From contig JAUSFR010000052.1 in assembly GCA_030649775.1 (NCBI GenBank), positions 1 through 18,358 of the forward strand: 18,358 bases of DNA, in the 5' to 3' direction. A program made the translations under genes and the position numbers. This DNA is from a bacterium. Its GTDB lineage: Bacteria; Patescibacteriota; Minisyncoccia; Phycocordibacterales; UBA10002. Below are positions 14,396 to 18,358 of this stretch, in pieces. Numbering within the stretch: position 1 is the stretch's first letter; every line of letters begins with the position of its first letter. The notes under the pieces were generated by a model that did not search any database, had not been told where the DNA came from, and saw nothing but the letters and a program-made list of their open reading frames with translations.

Positions 14396-14401
14396 AGTAT
14401 A
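14396..14401 (-). promoter_or_regulatory. -10 box placing the ATPase start at or near the mRNA 5' end
   Basis: On the minus strand TATACT (14401-14396) ends 7 nt before the ATG at 14388, with no Shine-Dalgarno sequence between. A start site 6-8 nt after the -10 would make the transcript leaderless. The -35 is weak (TAGGTT at a 17-nt spacing). Confidence 0.45.
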
Positions 14402-14470
14402 ACCAAAAGCCGGCTCCGAACCTACTGGTAGCTCGTAAATTAATGGTGACTGTCTCCTTTTCTTTCATTA

Positions 14471-14617
14471 TAGGACTTACGCATTTCGTACTTTTCTGTC
14501 ATTCCCGCGCCTGCCTGCTCCCGAAGGGCGGGCAGGGAGGCGGGAATCCAGTATATAGCCGTTTAATAAGGCTCTGGTTTCCACTTTAGAGTGGAATGAC
14601 ACCGATTACGTAAGTCC
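14471..14617. repeat. MITE-like palindromic element, copy 4
   Basis: A 147-bp copy starting TAGGACTTACGCA and ending TACGTAAGTCC, the best-matched ends of the five. The interior is short: CTGTCATTCCCGCGCCTGCC-type left arm, a reduced GCCTGC/GGCAGG hairpin, AGCC/GGCT at the centre and TTCCACTTTAGAGTGGAA at the right. The flanks are exact 7-bp duplicates, TTCATTA (14464-14470 and 14618-14624). The right duplicate contains the TAA stop of the gene ending at 14622. Confidence 0.87.
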
Positions 14618-14621
14618 TTCA

Positions 14622-15260
14622 TTAGTCTATCCGTTTTAGATTAACCCCTAACAGAGCTTCAGGGTAAATCTTGGAAATAAGGGTCATCACTTTTGCATCT
14701 CTTGCATACACCTCCACCTGACGACGGATTTGCAAGGCTAAGTCCTCTCCAATTCCCCACTTCCGCCACATCTCATAGTAGTCGTTTAAGGTGGGGATAG
14801 TTGAATCGGCATACATGGTGACAAAAGTCTGGCTGTAGGCGTGAAGTTTCGCCACCTCCTCTCCATTTGGATTTTCCAGATGCTCTAGAAACGGCAAAAA
14901 ACTTCCGATGGCAAACTGCCGAACGTCGTCCATATCCTGTAAAACTTTAAGCGCGGAATGTTTGACCCAGCCCTCACTGCCGTGCTGTACCTTCTCCGTA
15001 AAAACTTCAGGAAACAGTTCCTTGGTTACTGCATACTGCACGTCATCACACAGGAGGTGCGAGTGCCACCCCTTTCCAAAATCGCTCTGCAAAAGTTTCT
15101 CGCGGTCGCTCTCCTTAAGATGGGTAAGGTTGCGGTCAATTCCCATCACATACCGACTATCGGGATAAATCGCCCCCGCGACATACTTTTGTATATCTTT
15201 TGGCGCATACTTCTTTTGCATATCCAGCGCAAACCGTATATGTGTCGCTTCAAGTGCCAT
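14622..15260 (-). CDS. Protein resembling zinc-dependent phospholipase C (PF00882-like)
   Basis: A 212-residue all-helical protein without a signal peptide. The metal-ligand pattern of the zinc-dependent phospholipase C/S1-P1 fold is visible near the N terminus: ATHIRFA (His7), GAIYPDSRY (Asp in PD, about 34), RNLTHL (His about 46) and GWHSHLLCDD (His and Asp, about 65-70). The rest gives helices with no further motif. Such short cytoplasmic members are common and mostly uncharacterised, so the substrate is unknown. The ATG at 15260 is the only early start. Repeat copy 4 abuts the stop codon, so the gene may end in transcript structure supplied by the repeat. The two genes upstream are AT-rich and unrelated. 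Confidence 0.7.
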   Translation of the reverse strand: MALEATHIRFALDMQKKYAPKDIQKYVAGAIYPDSRYVMGIDRNLTHLKESDREKLLQSDFGKGWHSHLLCDDVQYAVTKELFPEVFTEKVQHGSEGWVKHSALKVLQDMDDVRQFAIGSFLPFLEHLENPNGEEVAKLHAYSQTFVTMYADSTIPTLNDYYEMWRKWGIGEDLALQIRRQVEVYARDAKVMTLISKIYPEALLGVNLKRID

Positions 15261-15321
15261 AAAAGATTTATTAGTGTTCTTACTCCTATACCTTTCCGCT
15301 CTTCAGAATACGGAATATCGC

Positions 15322-16032
15322 CTACAAACTAAAGTCAAAAGAATTCTTGAGCTTTTTCTTTGATTCATTAATTTTTGTCGCTATTCCGTCTCGAATCTTT
15401 AACGTTAAGGCTTCAATCTCTTCATGTATTTTAGATGCTTTATTTAGAACAGAGTCAGCATTATCTAGTGCATCATTCCTAAAATTTGGTTCGTTAATAA
15501 CTTTCAAATTCTCTTGGTAATTAACGAGAATGTTCCCAGCGATATTTGAGATTTCGGTCAAATTTTCTATTAAGCGGTTCCAGTCTGTCTTTTGTTCAGG
15601 AAAATATGTATCTACATAAGCCGTTATTAATTCTATATCAGACTCAACATCTTCTTTAGAGAGTGAATTATTGAGATCTTTGAATATCATTCTATCTTTC
15701 TTCGCCTTGATACAATGACGAGCACTTGATAGAACCACTAAACTCTTGCCTCTAACTCCAAGCAACTTACCAATCACCTTTAGTCCCTTGTCTTCGATTG
15801 AATCAATAAGTTTTAAGTTGTATGAATATCTCTTATCTTTTGAGCTCTGAATCAAACTCAAAAGAAGAGCGGTTACGGTAAAAAATCCAATAAGGAAGTT
15901 TGGATCGATATTTTGATCTTCTAGAAACTGCCTAAAACCACAAGATGATAGGTATAGACCTAGCAAAACTAGGACAAGAACTAAGGCGATATGGATTATT
16001 CGAGCTTGTAGTTTTGTTAGCAGTAATTTCAT
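15322..16032 (-). CDS. AT-rich two-helix membrane protein, family not recognised
   Basis: A 236-residue hypothetical protein. Two membrane helices (about 12-31 and 46-63) with a short external loop are followed by about 170 cytoplasmic residues that are helical and charged. These include a stretch with coiled-coil character (about 185-230, ALDNADSVLNKASKIHEEIEAL, then KKKLKN). No catalytic motif is seen. A start at 16032 with no Shine-Dalgarno sequence fits the local pattern. Base and codon use are clearly more AT-rich than in the flanking genes, which suggests recent acquisition. It lies 50 bp after a second AT-rich membrane-protein gene on the same strand; the two may form a pair. Confidence 0.72.
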   Translation of the reverse strand: MKLLLTKLQARIIHIALVLVLVLLGLYLSSCGFRQFLEDQNIDPNFLIGFFTVTALLLSLIQSSKDKRYSYNLKLIDSIEDKGLKVIGKLLGVRGKSLVVLSSARHCIKAKKDRMIFKDLNNSLSKEDVESDIELITAYVDTYFPEQKTDWNRLIENLTEISNIAGNILVNYQENLKVINEPNFRNDALDNADSVLNKASKIHEEIEALTLKIRDGIATKINESKKKLKNSFDFSL

Positions 16033-16082
16033 AATTTATTCAGAATCCCTTAGATCTGAACTTATTTCAACTAACCCATTTG

Positions 16083-16289
16083 CTATTTATATCTCTTTGG
16101 CCAAATTCCTAGTTTGTGCAATACCAGCCAAGTAAGTTCAAAGGAAATAATATAAATGACAAAAAACCAAAGACTATCGAAAATATCCATTCCCAAAATC
16201 TTATATGCAACCCAAAATATCAGAAAAAAGAAAAGGCGGTAAACAAGACTACCGGTGGACGGCTCGTGACTTTTAAAATGAGATTTCAT
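16083..16289 (-). CDS. Small AT-rich membrane protein, family not recognised
   Basis: A 68-residue protein from the ATG at 16289, with two hydrophobic segments (about 15-33, RLFFFLIFWVAYKILG, and 38-60, LWFFVIYIISFELTWLVLH) and a basic end KLGIWPKRYK. A TTG start at 16331 would add 14 residues and cannot be excluded. No family is recognised. It shares low GC with the gene at 15322-16032 and lies 50 bp upstream of it. Confidence 0.55.
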   Translation of the reverse strand: MKSHFKSHEPSTGSLVYRLFFFLIFWVAYKILGMDIFDSLWFFVIYIISFELTWLVLHKLGIWPKRYK

Positions 16290-16381
16290 TTTAGTGGTAT
16301 TGAAACGATAACAATATATGAAATTACCCAACCCGCAAGATGCTCCGTCAACAATTCACTTCAGTACCACATTAGCGGAGT

Positions 16382-16633
16382 CTAGCGATGACGACATCCT
16401 ACCCAGCAACAAGGTCTGCGCATGCCACCTTTCAGCTTTGAGAGTGCCTTTTCTATACGGATATCCCTTGTTTCCGCTTTCTTGCCGGATATAACCCAAC
16501 AAATCCATTCATTGCGGGCGAGTGGCGTAAGAGTATCCCACGTTGCTCGCACCACAGGCGCTAAAGCCAAAGCTTTTCGAAAATCATCCGGTAGTATGTG
16601 CACCGTCCCGCCGGCGGGCATGATTTTGCTCAT
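16382..16633 (-). CDS. YdeI/OmpD-associated-type small protein
   Basis: An 83-residue protein matching the C-terminal core of the YdeI/OmpD-associated family: a helix LPDDFRKALALAPVVRATWDTLTPLARNEWICWVISGKK, given in parts as LPDDFRKAL, TWDTLTPLARNEWICW and SGKKAETR, then RIEKALSKL and the end RRPCCW. Family members of this size are widespread; the function is unclear, with links to bacteriocin protection or stress reported for some. The ATG at 16633 is chosen because the longer frame (to 16759) would run through tRNA-Gln. A TATACT box lies 6 nt before this ATG. Confidence 0.85.
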   Translation of the reverse strand: MSKIMPAGGTVHILPDDFRKALALAPVVRATWDTLTPLARNEWICWVISGKKAETRDIRIEKALSKLKGGMRRPCCWVGCRHR

Positions 16634-16639
16634 GGGTAC

Positions 16640-16645
16640 AGTATA
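16640..16645 (-). promoter_or_regulatory. -10 box directly upstream of the YdeI-type gene
   Basis: On the minus strand TATACT (16645-16640) is followed by GTACCC and the ATG at 16633. A start site at the usual distance would give a leaderless or nearly leaderless mRNA, as proposed for the ATPase gene, which has the same TATACT hexamer. The T-rich segment before it, next to the tRNA 3' end, could alternatively serve as a tRNA terminator. Confidence 0.45.
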
Positions 16646-16669
16646 GCAAAAAAATATTTTGACTGATTG

Positions 16670-16740
16670 CTGCGGGGGAAGGAATCGGACCTTCATACCG
16701 AGATTCAAAGTCTCGTGTCCTACCATTAGACGACCCCGCA
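16670..16740 (-). tRNA. tRNA-Gln (anticodon TTG)
   Basis: A full cloverleaf of 71 nt on the minus strand. The acceptor stem is TGCGGGG with CCCCGCA. The D-arm is GTCTAATGGTAGGAC. The anticodon stem CGAGA/TCTCG encloses CTTTGAA, giving anticodon TTG (reads CAA). The T-arm GAAGG/CCTTC has loop TCCGATT. The discriminator is G, and CCA is not encoded (CAATC follows), so the end must be added by tRNA nucleotidyltransferase. Confidence 0.95.
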
Positions 16741-16851
16741 ATGTGTTGATTAACCCCACAAATGTACAATAAAAATCACCTCACTACAACATTCCCGCGC
16801 CAATTCTCTTACTACTTTCTCTCCTAATCCCTCTTCTAACTTCCCCTCTGC

Positions 16852-16881
16852 TATAGGCTAATTCGTGCGAATTAGCCTATA
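16852..16881. repeat. Long perfect palindrome, copy A
   Basis: TATAGGCTAATTCG and its reverse complement CGAATTAGCCTATA separated by TG: 14-bp arms with a 2-nt centre. An identical core occurs at 17269-17298. Copy A lies 58 bp beyond the stop of the ArsR-type gene. No T-run follows on either strand, so it is not a standard terminator. An operator, a recombination site or a pair of small mobile-element ends are possible readings. Confidence 0.85.
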
Positions 16882-16939
16882 AGAGCGCCCCGTGAAAAAT
16901 AAAATAATGTGTGGACAGCTACCACCCTACGACCTCCGA

Positions 16940-17200
16940 CTAAAGCAGGGCAAGTACATGCTCAAGTGTCGGGTGCTTTTTGGGCGCGAGGAAATAGTAG
17001 ACTTCCGTTGATTGCTGACGCTTCTCCAAAACACCTGCGCCAAAAAGAATCGCAAGGTGGCGAGAGGTTGAGCGAAAGGAAAGGTTAATCGCCCCGGCAA
17101 GTTCGGTGACCGGCGCTTCCCTATTCTTTTTCAGATACTGCACAATCGCAAGCCTTCGTTTGTTTGCAAGCGCCCGTAGTATTCGTTCAAGTTCTTTCAT
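16940..17200 (-). CDS. ArsR-type winged-helix transcription regulator
   Basis: An 86-residue single-domain regulator. The helix-turn-helix is clear: LRALANKRRLAIVQYL, then PVTELAGAINLSFRSTSRHLAILFGAGVLEKRQQ, given here as VTELAGAINLS and STSRHLAILFGAGVLEK, with the wing TEVYYFLAP. It lacks the Cys pairs of metal-sensing ArsR proteins, so the signal is unknown. It is at the short end of the family, as in many CPR homologues. AAAGGA lies about 11 nt before the ATG, and TAAAAT further upstream may be the -10. The gene is bracketed by two identical long palindromes (16852 and 17265), one on each side at nearly equal distance. Confidence 0.9.
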   Translation of the reverse strand: MKELERILRALANKRRLAIVQYLKKNREAPVTELAGAINLSFRSTSRHLAILFGAGVLEKRQQSTEVYYFLAPKKHPTLEHVLALL

Positions 17201-17264
17201 AGTGGTAATGTCCTTTTATTTTATCACAAACTTCTCTGCTGTTCGACCCGCCACCGCCACGACT

Positions 17265-17302
17265 TTACTATAGGCTAATTCGTGCGAATTAGCCTATAGT
17301 AA
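17265..17302. repeat. Long perfect palindrome, copy B
   Basis: TTACTATAGGCTAATTCG and its reverse complement around TG: 18-bp arms. The central 30 bp are identical to copy A at 16852-16881. It lies 65 bp upstream of the ArsR-type start and about 85 bp before the promoter of the candidate RNA on the plus strand, so it could be an operator for either. Confidence 0.85.
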
Positions 17303-17385
17303 TTATACCATGTTAGGGTGTGTGAGGATACTGAAGTACCCGACATAGTGGGTGTTTCTGCCAACGTAGAATAATGTGGAAAAGA

Positions 17386-17413
17386 TTGACAGAAAACGGC
17401 GAGCGAGTAGTAT
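17386..17413 (+). promoter_or_regulatory. Promoter of the candidate structured RNA
   Basis: TTGACA (17386-17391) is a perfect -35. TAGTAT (17408-17413) at a 16-bp spacing, or TATGGT (17411-17416) at 19 bp, could be the -10. Transcription would begin at about 17418-17423, right at the first RNA stem. Confidence 0.5.
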
Positions 17414-17417
17414 GGTC

Positions 17418-17618
17418 GCGGAGTTGCCGTCATGCGACGACTGCTCCGCTGTTCGCGGGTTGCATAGTCAGGGCGAGCCGAAACCAAAGGTCTGCCTCAA
17501 CAGGCCTCGGCGCGTAGCCCTTCACAGCACGCCGCCCGACCGCCTTCGCGCTGTACCTGCCTATTCCATTGAGGCCACCCTACCTTGTAGCGAGGTGATC
17601 CGGGGTGGCCTCTTTTTT
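17418..17618 (+). ncRNA. Candidate structured non-coding RNA, class unknown
   Basis: About 200 nt between a promoter and a strong terminator with no supported reading frame. The predicted stems are as follows. GCGGAG (17418-17423) pairs with CTCCGC (17444-17449), with CGTC/GACG inside. GGGC (17471-17474) pairs with GCCC (17517-17520), and GCCG (17477-17480) with CGGC (17508-17511). AGGTCTG (17488-17494) pairs with CAGGCCT (17501-17507) around CCTCAA. ACAGC (17524-17528) pairs with GCTGT (17550-17554). It is GC-rich against AT-rich flanks. The size fits 6S RNA and the place beside dnaX recalls SRP RNA. However, the SRP GGAAGGAAGCAGCC-type core, the RNase P GAGGAAAGTC core and a tmRNA tRNA-like end are all absent. 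It is convergent with dnaX. Confidence 0.5.
17571..17618 (+). terminator. Strong intrinsic terminator of the candidate RNA
   Basis: GAGGCCACCC (17571-17580) pairs perfectly with GGGTGGCCTC (17603-17612), followed by six T's (17613-17618). The 22-nt loop can fold further (ACCT with AGGT). It points along the plus strand, where no protein gene lies upstream, which supports a non-coding transcript. Confidence 0.85.
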
Positions 17619-17620
17619 AT

Positions 17621-17754
17621 ATATGACCTACGCCTTCGGTGTCATTCCCCTGAAAAGGGGAATCCAGAAAATACGGTAAAGAACTGGATTCCAGCCTTCG
17701 CCTGCCTGCGCAGGCAGGCTGGAATGACAGAAAAGTACGAATTTCATAGTTCTA
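17621..17754. repeat. MITE-like palindromic element, copy 5 (inverted, degenerate)
   Basis: A copy in the opposite orientation to the other four. Its left end TGACCTACGCCTTCGGTGTC corresponds to the reverse complement of their right ends. TTCCCCTGAAAAGGGGAA is the copy 3 type of hairpin, GCCTGCCTGCGCAGGCAGGC is an internal palindrome, and the right side GGAATGACAGAAAAGTACGAA matches their left ends. The outer 12 bp on the right (TTTCATAGTTCTA) have decayed. It fills the space between the RNA terminator and the end of dnaX. Confidence 0.75.
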
Positions 17755-17760
17755 ATCAAA

Positions 17761-18358
17761 TTATACGGAGAGCTTAATGACTGCAAGTTCCAAGGGGAGC
17801 TGTGGGAGCGCGGAGTAGCCGATGAGGTCGTAGACACTTAAGAACTCAAGAAGCACCGCAGAGGTGATGCGCGATTCTTTGGTTATTGCCAGTTTTTTCA
17901 GAAATTCAAAATCCTCGGCGGACAGTTCATCTCGTATTCCCTTTTCCATATCGGGCGCATTTCGCAGGAGTAGGACAAAGCGAAGTTTTGCAAGAAGCAA
18001 ATTTACAAACACTTTCATATCCACATTTTGCTCGACTGCCTTTCCGACAGTGGCGAGCCCCACGTTTACCTCTTTTTTATCTAGCGCCTCAATAAGCGCG
18101 TTAATGAGTACTCCTTTCGGCGAACCGGTAATGCGCTCCACCTCCGCAAGCGTAATTTTCTTATCGGACGAAGCGCCCATCGCCTTCTGAAGAATCCCGT
18201 GCGCGTCGCGATACGAACCATCAGCGAGAAGCGCGATAAGCTCCGAAGCGGGGACGTCTATCGCAAACCCCTCTTTCTTTGCGATACGCTGTGCCACTTC
18301 CTTGAGGATGGTCTGGGTGGGCTTTTTGAAGGTGAAGGTCTGACAGCGAGACACAATG
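17761..18358 (-). CDS. dnaX: DNA polymerase III subunit gamma/tau, C-terminal part (gene runs off the window)
   Basis: The last 199 codons of dnaX; the 5' part with the Walker A motif, zinc module and most of the AAA+ core lies beyond 18358. The visible portion starts in the arginine-finger region (SRCQTFTFKKPT, the usual IxSRCQ motif). It continues through AAA+ domain II (ADGSYRDAHGILQKAMGAS, normally DGSxRDAxSLLDQ) and ends after the collar domain III. There is no long Pro-rich tau extension, so this is a gamma-length product. It acts as clamp loader at the replication fork. The GTG at 18354 is internal (Val in the ISRC-type motif) and is not a start. Repeat copy 5 lies 7 bp past the stop. 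Confidence 0.93.
   Translation of the reverse strand, partial: IVSRCQTFTFKKPTQTILKEVAQRIAKKEGFAIDVPASELIALLADGSYRDAHGILQKAMGASSDKKITLAEVERITGSPKGVLINALIEALDKKEVNVGLATVGKAVEQNVDMKVFVNLLLAKLRFVLLLRNAPDMEKGIRDELSAEDFEFLKKLAITKESRITSAVLLEFLSVYDLIGYSALPQLPLELAVIKLSV

Noticed and set aside
17418..17618. SRP RNA, RNase P RNA, 6S RNA or tmRNA as identity of the structured RNA
   Set aside because: The conserved core sequences of SRP, RNase P and tmRNA are not present on either strand, and the ends do not form the long 6S-type stem; left as unknown class.
17376..17777. 133-codon plus-strand frame
   Set aside because: It crosses a strong terminator and then repeat copy 5; its sequence has no domain and the region folds as RNA.

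Overview
The window reads as a piece of a small bacterial genome of the Candidate Phyla Radiation / Patescibacteria type, most like Parcubacteria. This is inferred from gene content: paired DUF3494 proteins, a secreted protein resembling DUF5666, a CxxC zinc-ribbon protein, a SWIB mini-protein, a cupin ending in an Ala/Asp-rich tail, and a histidine kinase with a long coiled-coil repeat in front of its PAS domain. Many starts lack a Shine-Dalgarno sequence. TGA is used as a stop, so the code is not the Gracilibacteria variant. No rRNA, integrase, transposase or CRISPR array was found.

Layout. 36-3896 (minus strand): two tandem secreted DUF3494 (ice-binding-like) proteins. The first carries a peptidoglycan-binding-like tail, the second an LPxTG-type wall anchor. 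A hairpin and a membrane-anchored cupin follow. 4039-5372: repeat copy 1, a PAS protein, a 43-residue lmo0937-type membrane protein and repeat copy 2. 5393-6364 (plus): a secreted beta-rich protein. 6445-8950 (minus): a two-component pair of OmpR-type regulator and soluble PAS histidine kinase. 9152-9709 (plus): an ECF-like sigma factor with a clear promoter. 9727-9937: repeat copy 3. 10001-10906 (minus): a CxxC zinc-ribbon protein and a SWIB protein separated by a terminator. 11054-14388 (minus): a P2A calcium-type ATPase coupled by an ATGA overlap to a zinc-ribbon/HExxH membrane protein. 14471-14617: repeat copy 4. 14622-16289 (minus): a protein resembling zinc-dependent phospholipase C and two AT-rich membrane-protein genes. 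16382-16740 (minus): a YdeI/OmpD-associated-type protein and tRNA-Gln(TTG). 16852-17302: an ArsR-type regulator bracketed by two copies of a long perfect palindrome. 17386-17618 (plus): a probable structured non-coding RNA with promoter and terminator. 17621-17754: degenerate repeat copy 5. 17761-end (minus): the 3' part of dnaX.

Much of the window concerns the cell surface and sensing: wall-attached adhesin or ice-binding-like proteins, a cation pump with a partner peptidase-like protein, a PAS protein, a two-component system and a sigma factor. The most unusual signals are non-coding. They are a dispersed family of about 130-210 bp palindromic elements with terminal inverted repeats and duplicated flanks, the twin palindromes around the ArsR gene, and the unassigned structured RNA beside dnaX.
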